From positions 1 through 17,911 of the forward strand of contig JASLEM010000331.1 in the NCBI GenBank assembly GCA_030151165.1: a stretch of DNA of 17,911 nt, given 5' to 3'. The translations under genes and the position numbers were made by a program. The DNA comes from Burkholderiaceae bacterium (GTDB lineage: Bacteria > Pseudomonadota > Gammaproteobacteria > Burkholderiales > Burkholderiaceae). Below the pieces are notes generated by a model. It was given only the letters and a program-made list of their open reading frames with translations. It was not told where the DNA came from and searched no databases. This document shows positions 6,796 to 14,699 of this stretch, in pieces (position 1 is the stretch's first letter; each line of letters begins with the position of its first letter).

Positions 6796-7062
6796 CTACC
6801 GGTGGGACGACGCGAATCGGGGCCCGGCCGTGTCGACCGCCGCGACCAGCCCGACCTCCAGCAGCCGGTGCAGGCGCTCGCGCAGGTCGGCGGCCTGCGG
6901 CAGGCGACCCATCAGGCCGCCGAGCGGCGTGAATCCGTTCACCAGCAACAGCAGGCGGCGCTGCGTCTCGTCGAGGCGATGGCCCTCGACCAGCGCCTCG
7001 CGCTGGCCGGCGAGCGTGCGCGCGAGGATCGTGTCGTCGGTCAAGTGTTGCGCGGCATTCAC
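6796..7062 (-). CDS. Small conserved-looking protein of unknown function
   Basis: The product is 88 residues from GTG 7062, or 93 from ATG 7077. I prefer the GTG because GGAAGGA lies six bases before it; from the upstream ATG that sequence would be inside the gene. It is a soluble, helical, Leu-rich protein with DETQRRLLLLVNGFTPLGGL and ADLRERLHRLLEVGLV. This pattern resembles a small winged-helix domain (a helix, a turn with NGFTPL, then a helix ending in GLV) seen at the ends of some bacterial regulatory proteins. That resemblance is weak. It has no signal peptide or membrane span. It converges on the chemoreceptor gene and is divergent from the EAL-CBS-GGDEF gene, with 121 bp between. A TAAAAT minus-10-like element lies at 7113-7108 on its strand. 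Confidence 0.65.
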   Translation of the reverse strand: MNAAQHLTDDTILARTLAGQREALVEGHRLDETQRRLLLLVNGFTPLGGLMGRLPQAADLRERLHRLLEVGLVAAVDTAGPRFASSHR

Positions 7063-7147
7063 CGTCGTTCCTTCCATTGATCATCAGCGAGTGCCAAGAA
7101 GCGGCTGATTTTAGTGGAAACCCCTAGACAACCTCACCCACGCCCTT

Positions 7148-7162
7148 CCACGCAAAGCGTGG
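7148..7162. promoter_or_regulatory. Perfect hairpin CCACGC-AAA-GCGTGG before the c-di-GMP gene
   Basis: CCACGC (7148-7153) and GCGTGG (7157-7162) are exact inverted halves around AAA, 21 nt before ATG 7184. This could be a regulator half-site pair or an RNA hairpin next to the translation start, where no clear Shine-Dalgarno sequence is visible. Nothing in the sequence decides between them. Confidence 0.35.
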
Positions 7163-7183
7163 TACGGAACGGGTGACGAGCAT

Positions 7184-9049
7184 ATGACAGCCAGCGATTC
7201 CCTTGCCAGCGAATGGCGCGCCGAGCGCACCGCGCCCCGAACGACCGAGATGCCCAACACTGCCGCTGCCATGCCGCCCGTCCTCGACACCGCCCCCACC
7301 GTCAAGGCGCTGATCCAGGAGCGCACGCTCGCGGTGCACCTGCAGCCGATCGTCGCGCTCGACGGCGGCACGGTCTACGGCCACGAGGCGCTCGTGCGCA
7401 CGCCCGCCGGCTGCCCGTGGCCGAACCCGGACGCGCTGTTCGCCGCGGCGCGCGCCGAGGAGACCAGCATCGAGCTCGAGATCGAATGCGTGCGCCTCGC
7501 GCTCGAGACCTGGGCCGCCTGCGCGTGCCCCGGCAAGCTGTTCATCAACCTCAGCGCGAGCGCGCTGCTCGCGGCGATCGGCGCGCGCGGCCTGCAGCAG
7601 ACGATGGCGCTGGTGCGTTCGCTGGGCGTCGCGCCGGCGTCCATCGTCATCGAGCTGACGGAGCACGAGCACGTGCGCGACGTCGAGATGCTCAAGACCG
7701 CGACGACCCTGCTGCGACGCCACGGCATCGGCGTGGCGCTGGACGACTTCGGCGACGGCCGCTCGAGCCTGCGGCTGTGGTCGGAGCTCAAGCCCGAGAT
7801 CGTGAAGATCGACAAGTACTTCACCCACGACCTCGCGACCAACGGCGACAAGCTGCAGACCTTCCGCGCGCTGCTGCAGATCGCCGAGACCTTCGGCTCG
7901 GGCCTCGTCGCCGAGGGCATCGAGACGCCCGAGGAACTGCGCATCGTGCGCGACCTGGGCATCCGCTACGCGCAGGGCTACTACCTCGGCCGGCCCGCGG
8001 CACGGCCCGTCGCCGAACCCGCCGAGGCCGCGTTCGCCGTGCTGCGCGCGAGCGAGATCGCCGTCTTCCCGCAACGCCAGCGCACGGGCTCCGGCGCGCT
8101 CACCGCGGAGCGCCTGCTCGTGCCGGCGCCGGCGGTGTCGACGCTCGCGACGCACGAGGACGTGCTCGCGCTGTTCGAGCGCCTCGGCTCGCTGCACGCG
8201 CTCGCGATCGTCGAGGACGACCGCCCCGTCGCGCTCGTCAACCGGCAGGACTTCATCTCGAGCTACGCCAAGCCGTACTTCCGCGAGCTCTACGGCCGGC
8301 GGCCCGCGCTGATGCACGCGAACAAGTCGCCGCTGATGCTCGACGTGCATACCAAGGTCGACGACCTGACCGCCGTGCTGACCTCCAGCGACCAGCGCTA
8401 CCTCGCCGAAGGCTTCGTGCTGACCGAGGGCGGGCGCTACCGCGGCCTGGGCACCGGCGAGCAACTGGTGCGCACCGTCACCGAAGCGCGCATCGAGGCC
8501 GCGCGGCACGCGAACTCGCTCACCTTCCTGCCCGGCAACATCCCGATCACCGTGCACATCGAGCGCCTGCTCGCGAGCGGCCAGCCGTTCTTCGCGTGCT
8601 ACGGCGACCTGAACCACTTCAAGCCCTTCAACGACCAGTACGGCTACTGGCGCGGCGACGAGATGATCATGCTCGCCGCGCGCGTGATCTCGGCGCACTG
8701 CGACCCGCAGCGCGACTTCGTCGGCCACGTCGGCGGCGACGACTTCATCATGCTGTTCCAGAGCGCCGACTGGGAGCGGCGCAGCCTGCGCATCGTCGAA
8801 TCGTTCAACCGCCTCGCGCGCGACCTGTTCGACGCCGACGCGCTCGCCGCCGGCGGCATCGAGGCCGAGGACCGGCACGGCGTGATGCGCTTCCATCCGC
8901 TGACCACGCTGTGCATCGGCGCGGTGCAGGCCGAGCCGGGCCGCTTCGCGCGGCCCGAGGACGTCGCCAGCGCGGCCGCCGCGGCCAAGCGGCACGCCAA
9001 GCACCACGACCTCGCGCTGCACCTGCTGGCGCCGCCGCGCGCGAGTTAG
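7184..9049 (+). CDS. EAL-CBS-GGDEF protein (c-di-GMP phosphodiesterase, degenerate cyclase domain)
   Basis: The 621-residue product has an N-terminal EAL domain (about 40-280), a CBS pair (about 300-430) and a C-terminal GGDEF domain (about 450-610), the reverse of the common GGDEF-EAL order. The EAL domain keeps the expected residues: EAL 68-70, N122, E157 and E160, DDFGDG (187-192), K208, E244, E247 and QGYYLGRP. Hydrolysis of c-di-GMP is therefore likely. The GGDEF signature is GGDDF (517-521), and the usual NDxxGHxxGD reads NDQYGYWRGD. The inhibitory RxxD site five residues upstream is incomplete (PQRD). Cyclase activity is thus doubtful, though GGDDF may still bind GTP. The CBS pair suggests nucleotide control. 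There is no membrane helix or signal peptide, so it is cytosolic. ATG 7184 is the first start; ATG 7250 (residue 23) is an alternative. Its stop overlaps the next gene's stop on the other strand. Confidence 0.92.
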   Translation: MTASDSLASEWRAERTAPRTTEMPNTAAAMPPVLDTAPTVKALIQERTLAVHLQPIVALDGGTVYGHEALVRTPAGCPWPNPDALFAAARAEETSIELEIECVRLALETWAACACPGKLFINLSASALLAAIGARGLQQTMALVRSLGVAPASIVIELTEHEHVRDVEMLKTATTLLRRHGIGVALDDFGDGRSSLRLWSELKPEIVKIDKYFTHDLATNGDKLQTFRALLQIAETFGSGLVAEGIETPEELRIVRDLGIRYAQGYYLGRPAARPVAEPAEAAFAVLRASEIAVFPQRQRTGSGALTAERLLVPAPAVSTLATHEDVLALFERLGSLHALAIVEDDRPVALVNRQDFISSYAKPYFRELYGRRPALMHANKSPLMLDVHTKVDDLTAVLTSSDQRYLAEGFVLTEGGRYRGLGTGEQLVRTVTEARIEAARHANSLTFLPGNIPITVHIERLLASGQPFFACYGDLNHFKPFNDQYGYWRGDEMIMLAARVISAHCDPQRDFVGHVGGDDFIMLFQSADWERRSLRIVESFNRLARDLFDADALAAGGIEAEDRHGVMRFHPLTTLCIGAVQAEPGRFARPEDVASAAAAAKRHAKHHDLALHLLAPPRAS

Positions 9050-9594
9050 CAGGGGCGGTTCGCGACCGCCTGGGCGGCGTGTGCAGTCTGTGCGGTTTGC
9101 GCGGCCCGCGCGGCCTGCGCGGCGCGCACCGCCGCGTAGCGCTGCGGGAACTGCTCGCTCGGCGTCAGCCCGACCTCGCCACCCGTCGACACCTCGCCCG
9201 CGCTGATCGCGGCGAGCGTCTCGGCGTGCACCTGCGCGCGCGTCTTGCCCGCGGGCGCGTCCGGCGCCGGATAGCGCTGCGGCGCGACCTCGTTCAGGCG
9301 CAGGCCCAGGTCGCCGGTCGCGACCAGCGTGCCCGTGCGCCGCGCCTCGGCCAGCTCGGCGACGACCTGCGCGCGCGTGGCGGGCGCGGCCGCCGTCTTC
9401 GCATACCGGCCGGGGTACAGCTCGTTGAGCTTGAGGCCGAGGTCGCCGATCGCGACGACGTCGCCGAGGCGTTGCGCCGCGAGCAGGTCCTCGTGGACGT
9501 CGGCGCGCGTGAGCGCCGTCTGCGCGAAGGCGGAGCCGGTCGCCGCGACGGCGACGAACAGGGCGGCGGAAAGAGAGTGGCGGAAGGTGGTCAT
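9046..9594 (-). CDS. DUF4148 repeat protein, exported
   Basis: The 182-residue product has a Sec signal peptide (about 1-24, GSAFAQ) and then three copies of a DUF4148-type unit. Each begins T-R-A-(D/Q)-V, continues through a helix, has GDLGL or GEVGL, and ends P-x-RY: LTRADVHEDLLAAQRLGD, ATRAQVVAELAEARRTG and KTRAQVHAETLAAISAG. The C-terminus is an Ala/Gln/Thr-rich run. DUF4148 proteins are small periplasmic proteins expanded in Burkholderia and relatives, and their function is unknown. The start at 9594 is supported by GAGGAAC four bases upstream and by the signal peptide. The stop (TAA, minus strand) lies at 9046-9048, so the gene overlaps the convergent c-di-GMP gene by four bases. It lies 157 nt downstream of the HiPIP gene on the same strand. 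Confidence 0.88.
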   Translation of the reverse strand: MTTFRHSLSAALFVAVAATGSAFAQTALTRADVHEDLLAAQRLGDVVAIGDLGLKLNELYPGRYAKTAAAPATRAQVVAELAEARRTGTLVATGDLGLRLNEVAPQRYPAPDAPAGKTRAQVHAETLAAISAGEVSTGGEVGLTPSEQFPQRYAAVRAAQAARAAQTAQTAHAAQAVANRPC

Positions 9595-9751
9595 GTCGGT
9601 TCCTCGTGAAGGGGGTCGGGGCGGGCCGAACGCGTCGGCCACGACAGCAAGACCGCCTTCGCCCGCCTTAAATTCCGGCGTCGCCGATTGCCCGATCCGC
9701 GCGCGGTGGCTTGCGCGACCGCGGGAATAAAGCGGCGTCGGCCTCATCGCG

Positions 9752-10048
9752 TCACTTCGCCTTCGGCGTGAACGCGATGCAGTGGCCGTGCGGGCTGATC
9801 GGGCCCTCGACGATGCGGCACCCTGCCGCGTCCTTCGGGCCGGCGGGCGGCAGGTATTGCTGGCAGTCGTCGCAGTCCTTGCCGGGCACGTTGCCGTTGT
9901 CGGCGTACTTCACCGCGTCCTTGGCGAGCTTGCCCTGCGCGCGCGCGGCGCCCGAGGCCATCCAGACGACTGTCGCGCCCAGGCCGAGGGCCGCCGTCCG
10001 GCGCAGCGCGAGGCGTCGCGAGACGCCGCTGGTTTCTTCGTGGTTCAT
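9752..10048 (-). CDS. High-potential iron-sulfur protein (HiPIP), Tat-exported
   Basis: The 98-residue precursor has a twin-arginine signal (SRRLALRR at 10-17, hydrophobic stretch to about 30, ARA-QG cleavage near 37-38). A mature domain of about 60 residues follows. Four cysteines, C59, C62, C77 and C90, in the order CX2C-X14-C-X12-C, match the [4Fe-4S] ligands of HiPIPs, with an upstream tyrosine (Y48) as in the family. HiPIPs are soluble periplasmic one-electron carriers, known to donate electrons to photosynthetic reaction centres or terminal oxidases. Tat export fits because the cluster is inserted before export. GAAAGGA lies nine to ten bases before ATG 10048. It is divergent from the hybrid kinase; the electron partner is not in the window. 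Confidence 0.94.
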   Translation of the reverse strand: MNHEETSGVSRRLALRRTAALGLGATVVWMASGAARAQGKLAKDAVKYADNGNVPGKDCDDCQQYLPPAGPKDAAGCRIVEGPISPHGHCIAFTPKAK

Positions 10049-10376
10049 GAGGTCCGTCCTTTCGGGAGCGAGGGCGCGTCGTGCGCGCGGGCATCGAACG
10101 AGCCGATCGAGGCCGGCCCGGGAGCCGCACGGCTCCGCCTGGGAGATCGCCGAAGCCGCGCGGATATTCCCGGCGCCGGCCGCCCCGCCGACCGCCCGTC
10201 CGCCGTGCCGGCTGTCGCCAAGCTGGCGACGGGCCTGCGGAATGAGGAAAACGTCTCATTCGCCGCCACGGCGCGCCGGGTCATCAAGAGCGCCCTACTG
10301 ACCCACCGGGGCGCCGCCTGTAAAACCGGAGCATCGACACGCGGACCGCCCGCCGTCGACCCGAACCCCAAGGCGA
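10049..10376. promoter_or_regulatory. 328-bp divergent region between HiPIP and hybrid kinase
   Basis: No credible gene is visible. There are two inverted repeats: GTCGCCA-AGC-TGGCGAC (10214-10230), a tight hairpin, and GAATGAG-N8-CTCATTC (10240-10261), a 22-bp palindrome whose relatively AT-rich centre GAAAACGT stands out from the GC-rich surroundings. The second looks like an operator for a dimeric regulator that could act on either gene. I cannot place minus-35/minus-10 elements with confidence. Confidence 0.4.
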
Positions 10377-13300
10377 GTGGCCCGCCGATCCCGGCCGCAC
10401 CCCTTTCGAAGGCCGCCCTTGCGCGCACATCCCCTCCACCCGGCGCTCACGCGCCCCGACGCCTCCGGCGCCTCGCTGTCCCGCCTCGCCTGGCTGGTCG
10501 GCCTGATGATGCTCGCGTTCGCGGCGCTGCTGGGCTTCGAGACGCACAAGGACGCGCATGACGACCAGGCGAGCCAGATGCAGACCGCGCTCGACCTCAG
10601 CGCGCAGGCGCTCGACCACTACTTCTCGCAGACCGAGGAAGACCTGCACGAGCTCGGCATCGACCTCCTCGACGACGACGCCCTGCACGACCTCGACGTC
10701 GCGCGCCATTGGCTGCGGCGCTACGCGGCGCTGCACCCCGAGGTGCTGGTGGCCACGCTGCTGGACGCGAAGGCGCAGGTGCTGGCGACCTCGGTCTCGC
10801 CCGAGATCGGCATGCTGCCGTCGCTCGCGCAGGACGCCTCGTACGCGCCCATCCTCGCCCGGCTGGACACGGCCTCCGGCCTGCTCCTGAGCCGGCCGCT
10901 GTTCGGGCACGTCACCAAGCAATGGGTCTTCCCGCTGCGCTACGTGATGCGCGACGAGGCCGGCAAGCCCGTCGGCATCCTGTCGCTCACGGTGCCGGTC
11001 GACATGCTGCAGGGCTTCTGGCGCGCCGCGCCGGTGATCCCGAGCGCGTCGATCGGGCTGCTGCGCGACGACGGCTTCATGGTCAGCCGCTACCCGATGC
11101 CGCAGGCGCGCAAGCCGTCCGAGATGTACGGCACCGCCAGCGCGGGCGGCCTGCGCACCTGGCTCGACGAGCACGGCTTCCCGTCGCGCGGCTACGTCGA
11201 TCGCCTGCACGAGCCGAACGGGATGGACTACTCGAGCGCCTTCCAGCGCCTCGAGCACTACCCCGTCACGCTGTTCGTCGCCACGCCCAGCGACGCATCC
11301 ATGGACGCATGGTGGCAACGCGTGCGGGCGCCCTACGCGCTGATGCTCGCGTTCAGCCTGATCGGCATCGCGGCCTGCCGCGCGGCCTCGCGCCGCCGCC
11401 GCGCGTGGGAGGCCGAGCGCCTGCGCAACGAGGCCGAGCTGCGCGACAGCGAACACCACCAGCGCACGCTGCTGGACTACCTGCTGGCCGGCGTCGTCGT
11501 GTACGGCCCGGAAGGCGGCATGCTCGAGATGAACCCCGAGGCCATGCGCGTGCTGGGCGTGCAGGACGCCGCCGTCGTGGCCAACCGCTACCGCGCGGGC
11601 GACTGGACGATCCTCGACGAGGCCGGCAACACGCTGGCGAAGGACGACCACCCCTACCAGCGCGTGCGCCGCACCTGCCAGCCAATCCGCCGCATCGTGA
11701 TCGGCGTCGTGCAGGGCGCCGGCGCCGACCCGATCTGGATCATGTGCAGCTTCAACCCGGAGCTCGGCGACGACCTGCGCCTGAAGCGCGTGGTGGCGAC
11801 CTTCGTCGACATCACCGCGCGCCGCCTCGCCGAGCGCACCGTGGAACTCAGCGCGCGGCGCTTCCGCCTGCTGTACGAGAACAGCCTCGACGGCGTGATG
11901 CGCACGCGCCCCTCGGGCGAGATCCTCAGCGCCAACGCGGCGGCGTGCCGCATCTTCGGCGGCGACGAGGCCACGGTGAAGGCGCGCGGCCGCGCCGGCA
12001 CGACCGACGTCACGGACCCGCGCGTCAAGCCCCTGATCGAGCGCCGCGACCGCGACGGCCGCGCGATCGGCGAGATCCGCATGCTGCGCATCGACGGCAC
12101 GCCCTTCGAGGCCGAGGTGTCGTCGGTCATCTACCTCGACGACGGCGAACCGTACTGCACCGTCTCGATCCGCGACTGCACCGACCGCCAGCTGCGCCAG
12201 TCGGCCGTCGTGGCCAAGGAGCTGGCCGAGCGCGCGAACGAGGCCAAGAGCCGCTTCATCACGCACATGAGCCACGAGCTGCGCACGCCGCTGCACGCGA
12301 TCCTCGGCTTCTCGGACGTGCTCCAGCGCGACGCGCGCAGCCCGCTGACCGACGCGCAGCGCGCACAGATGCAGCACATCCAGGGCGCGGGCCGGCACCT
12401 GCTGTCGATGATCGACGACGTGCTCGACCTGTCCAGCGTCGAGGCCGGCGTCGTCAAGCTCGCCGAGCTGCCGATCGATCCGGCCGCGATCCTGGCGCAG
12501 GCCGTGCGCGACGTGCAGGCGCGCGCGGACAAGGCCGGCGTCGCGGTGCGCCTCGAGCTGCCGGCCGCGCCGCTGGGCCACATGCGATCGGACCCGACGC
12601 GCTTCAGGCAGGTGCTGCTGAACCTGCTGACCAACGCCATCAAGTACAACCGCGCCGGCGGCACCGTGCACGCCCGGATGGCGCTCGAGGACGGCCGCCT
12701 CGCGCTGAGCGTCGCCGATACGGGCACGGGTATCGACGCCGCCCAGCTCGCCGCGCTGTTCCAGCCCTTCAACCGGCTCGGCCACGAAGGCTCGGCGATC
12801 GAGGGCTCGGGCGTCGGGCTCGTCATCACGAAGACGCTCGTGGAGCTGATGGGCGGCACGCTGGCCGTCGAGAGCACGCCGGGCGTCGGCACGACCTTCC
12901 ACGTCGTGCTGCCGCACGTGCCGGCCGAGGCGCCCGAACCCGCACCGGCACCGCCCGCCGCCACCGAGCCGGTCGCGCCCGCGGCCGCGGCGGCGCCGCG
13001 CGTGTGCAACGTGCTCTACATCGACGACGACCCGATCAACCGGCTGCTGGTGCGCGCGCTGCTCGACATGCGCAAGGACGTCGTCCTCACGCTCGCGAAT
13101 GACGGCCTCGAAGGCCTCGCCAAGGCCGTGCACCTCGTGCCCGACCTCGTGCTGACCGACATGCGCCTGACCACGCTCCACGGCCCGGCCGTGCTGCGCG
13201 CGCTGCGCGAGCACCCGCACCTGGACGGCACGCGCTGCGTGGCCGTCTCGGCCAATGCGATGAGCGAGGAGATCGACGCCGCGCTCGCCGCCGGCTTCGA

Positions 13301-13394
13301 TGCCTACCTCACCAAGCCGGTGCCGGCCGACGTGCTGTTCGGCGAGATCGACCGCACGCTGCAAGGCGCACGCCGGCCGTCGACGGCGGGCTGA
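10377..13394 (+). CDS. Hybrid sensor histidine kinase (periplasmic sensor, two PAS, HisKA-HATPase, receiver)
   Basis: The product is 1,005 residues from GTG 10377. Membrane helices at about 36-54 and 319-337 enclose a periplasmic sensor of about 260 residues, probably double Cache. Two PAS domains follow (about 358-480 and 494-605). The HisKA domain has SHELRTPLHAILGF with the phospho-acceptor at about H633. The ATPase has NLLTNAIKYN, DTGTGID and GSGVGL (about 747-815). After a Pro/Ala linker, the receiver domain has DDD near 880, phospho-acceptor D928 in LTDMRL, and K in YLTKPV. It would sense a periplasmic ligand and pass phosphate internally to its own receiver, as ArcB-like kinases do before a HPt protein. 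No HPt or response-regulator gene is adjacent. The start is uncertain: TTG 10419 has GAAGG six bases upstream and would remove 14 residues without affecting the first helix. Confidence 0.92.
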   Translation: MARRSRPHPFRRPPLRAHPLHPALTRPDASGASLSRLAWLVGLMMLAFAALLGFETHKDAHDDQASQMQTALDLSAQALDHYFSQTEEDLHELGIDLLDDDALHDLDVARHWLRRYAALHPEVLVATLLDAKAQVLATSVSPEIGMLPSLAQDASYAPILARLDTASGLLLSRPLFGHVTKQWVFPLRYVMRDEAGKPVGILSLTVPVDMLQGFWRAAPVIPSASIGLLRDDGFMVSRYPMPQARKPSEMYGTASAGGLRTWLDEHGFPSRGYVDRLHEPNGMDYSSAFQRLEHYPVTLFVATPSDASMDAWWQRVRAPYALMLAFSLIGIAACRAASRRRRAWEAERLRNEAELRDSEHHQRTLLDYLLAGVVVYGPEGGMLEMNPEAMRVLGVQDAAVVANRYRAGDWTILDEAGNTLAKDDHPYQRVRRTCQPIRRIVIGVVQGAGADPIWIMCSFNPELGDDLRLKRVVATFVDITARRLAERTVELSARRFRLLYENSLDGVMRTRPSGEILSANAAACRIFGGDEATVKARGRAGTTDVTDPRVKPLIERRDRDGRAIGEIRMLRIDGTPFEAEVSSVIYLDDGEPYCTVSIRDCTDRQLRQSAVVAKELAERANEAKSRFITHMSHELRTPLHAILGFSDVLQRDARSPLTDAQRAQMQHIQGAGRHLLSMIDDVLDLSSVEAGVVKLAELPIDPAAILAQAVRDVQARADKAGVAVRLELPAAPLGHMRSDPTRFRQVLLNLLTNAIKYNRAGGTVHARMALEDGRLALSVADTGTGIDAAQLAALFQPFNRLGHEGSAIEGSGVGLVITKTLVELMGGTLAVESTPGVGTTFHVVLPHVPAEAPEPAPAPPAATEPVAPAAAAAPRVCNVLYIDDDPINRLLVRALLDMRKDVVLTLANDGLEGLAKAVHLVPDLVLTDMRLTTLHGPAVLRALREHPHLDGTRCVAVSANAMSEEIDAALAAGFDAYLTKPVPADVLFGEIDRTLQGARRPSTAG

Positions 13395-13420
13395 AGGGTG
13401 CGCCTGGGCGTGCCGCCGCG

Positions 13421-14065
13421 TCAGCCCGCGGGCTTGCGACGTCGCGCGGTCGTGGCCACCGGCGCCGGCGCAGGCGCGCGCCCGACCATCTCGAGCGCGC
13501 CGCGCATCGCCTGCAGGATCTCGTCGGCGAGCTTCGGGTCGGCCTTGCGTGCCGCGCGCGACATGCCGATCCCGCCGACGAGCGCGGCGACGATGGCCAG
13601 TGCGCGGGCGCGCGGGCGCAGGCCCGTGTCGCCGGGGCCGCCGTCGTCGATCACCGCCTCGAACGCGCCGACGAACTCCTCGAAGCCGTTGACGAAGCTC
13701 GCGCTGGCGGCCTGGTCGAGCCGCCCGATCTCGCTGGCCGACGCCGCCATCGCGCAGTTGCCGCCGACGTCGTCGCGACGCGCGGGGGCGAGGTAGAAGT
13801 CGAGGAAGGCGGCAAGCACGTCGGGCGCGTCGGCCCCGGCCCGGACCATCGCGCCGAAGCTGCGATCGAGCCCGTCGGCCAGCGCCTCGGCGGCCAGCGC
13901 TTCCTTGGACGGGAACTGCGCGTAGAGCGCGCCGTGCGTCAGGCCCGCGGCCTTGCTGATGTCGGCCACGCCCACGCCGTCGATCCCGCGCTCGCGGATC
14001 AGGCGCCCCGCGGCCTTCACGAGCGCCTTGCGGTTCTCGGCCGCCTGTTCCTTCGTCACCTTCAC
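13421..14065 (-). CDS. TetR/AcrR-family transcriptional repressor
   Basis: The 214-residue product has an N-terminal TetR HTH domain. Residues about 11-57 run from NRKALVKAAGRLIRERG to VGVADISKAAGLTHGALYAQ, FPSKEAL. A helical ligand-binding domain (about 70-195) and a basic Pro/Ala tail ending ARRRKPAG follow. Of the in-frame GTG codons at 14071 and 14065, I choose 14065 because GGGAG lies seven bases before it. The operator-like palindrome at 14123-14137, 58 bases upstream, implies autoregulation. Two further copies sit on the promoter of the plus-strand operon at 15813, implying that this protein represses it. The ligand is unknown; related regulators often control reductases that act on reactive or aromatic compounds, which fits the NmrA-type target. 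The gene converges on the hybrid kinase with a 26-bp gap. Confidence 0.9.
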   Translation of the reverse strand: MKVTKEQAAENRKALVKAAGRLIRERGIDGVGVADISKAAGLTHGALYAQFPSKEALAAEALADGLDRSFGAMVRAGADAPDVLAAFLDFYLAPARRDDVGGNCAMAASASEIGRLDQAASASFVNGFEEFVGAFEAVIDDGGPGDTGLRPRARALAIVAALVGGIGMSRAARKADPKLADEILQAMRGALEMVGRAPAPAPVATTARRRKPAG

Positions 14066-14122
14066 GCGCACGCTCCCGCGCCGCCGCGGCGCCCACCCCG
14101 GGCGCCCGCCCCGCGACACATT

Positions 14123-14137
14123 GATTGCTGTTGCAAT
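14123..14137. promoter_or_regulatory. TetR operator copy 1 (GATTGC-TGTT-GCAAT)
   Basis: ATTGC (14124-14128) and GCAAT (14133-14137) are perfect inverted halves spaced by four bases, with a leading G that is shared with the two copies at 15748 and 15768. It lies in the 118-bp gap between tetR and the upstream minus-strand gene, an AT-rich island in GC-rich DNA. On the minus strand TATCAT (14141-14136) overlaps its edge and could be the tetR minus-10. Confidence 0.7.
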
Positions 14138-14183
14138 GATACTCGCGGCGCCGACGCCGTGCGTCGCCGCGCGCGGCGCGTGT

Positions 14184-14699
14184 TCAGAACCGCGAGATGA
14201 AGCGGTCGGCGCGCGCGGCCTGCAGCACCGCGTCCGGCGCGCAGCGCACCATCTCCGCCGGCGCGAGTCCGCCGAGCCAGGAATTGGCGCGCGCGAACCA
14301 GCAGGCGAGCTCCTCGTCGGCGAGCGTGCCGCGCAGTTCCGCAATCACCGCGCGCACGCCGGCGCACGGCTGCGGTTCGCCGTCGACGAACTGGAAGGCC
14401 GGCACGCACAGGCGTTCGTCGAGCATGAACGACACCGCGCGCGATTCGCCGGCGCAGGCGGCGCGCGGGCCCTCGACGTCGACGAAGCCGCCGGTGCGCT
14501 CGAACGCCGGCAGCAACGCGCGCAGCTCGCCGAAGCCGTCGGCGTCGGCGTCGGGGTCGGCGTCGACGCCGTCGCCCCGCGGCGCCAGGTGCGCGCGTTC
14601 GCGGCAGGGGCAGTCGCGCGCCGGCGGTGGCCCGGCCGCGCCGGCATCGGGCATGCCTCGCAGCAGGGTCGTCAGGTCGAACGCCAGCGCGCGCGTCAT
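14184..14699 (-). CDS. MbcA/ParS/Xre-like toxin-binding-fold protein (paralogue B)
   Basis: The 171-residue product has an N-terminal part with a Cys pair (ARDCPCRER) and an Asp/Ala-rich run (about 43-55) encoded by a GTCGGC-type repeat. Its C-terminal half contains VPAFQF (99-104), then LADEELACWFARANSWLGGL (to about 135), and closes with PDAVLQAARADRF. This order (P-x-FQF, acidic helix, W-F-x-x-x-N-x-WL, P-A) resembles the toxin-binding domain of MbcA/ParS/Xre antitoxins (DUF2384-like). It is clearly paralogous to the 14976-15527 product. No RES-type toxin gene is adjacent, so an antitoxin role is not supported by context. ATG 14699 has GAAGGAG six bases upstream and overlaps the previous gene's stop as ATGA, indicating translational coupling. 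The family assignment is inference. Confidence 0.68.
   Translation of the reverse strand: MTRALAFDLTTLLRGMPDAGAAGPPPARDCPCRERAHLAPRGDGVDADPDADADGFGELRALLPAFERTGGFVDVEGPRAACAGESRAVSFMLDERLCVPAFQFVDGEPQPCAGVRAVIAELRGTLADEELACWFARANSWLGGLAPAEMVRCAPDAVLQAARADRFISRF

Noticed and set aside
7213..9609. A 798-codon plus-strand frame overlapping the c-di-GMP gene, and a 632-codon minus-strand frame (7124-9022)
   Set aside because: Both are low-information Arg/Ala-rich translations; the correct frame has intact EAL, CBS and GGDEF domains.
9661..9732. ECF-sigma-like GGAAT motifs on both strands between HiPIP and DUF4148 genes
   Set aside because: GGAATTTAA (minus) and GGAATAAA (plus) lack a matching minus-10 at the right distance, and the plus-strand copy faces no plus-strand gene.
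10045..10428. A 127-codon minus-strand frame upstream of the HiPIP gene
   Set aside because: No ribosome-binding site, no protein-like pattern, and it spans the divergent regulatory region and overlaps the kinase start.
10284..14096. A 1,270-codon open frame on the minus strand, antisense to the hybrid kinase
   Set aside because: Composition is Arg/Ala/Gly/His-rich without domains, as expected for the antisense of a GC3-biased gene; the plus strand encodes a complete kinase with all motifs.
14539..14575. GTCGGC-type short repeats inside paralogue B
   Set aside because: They encode an Asp/Ala-rich run in frame; simple codon-repeat low complexity rather than a regulatory or CRISPR-like array.
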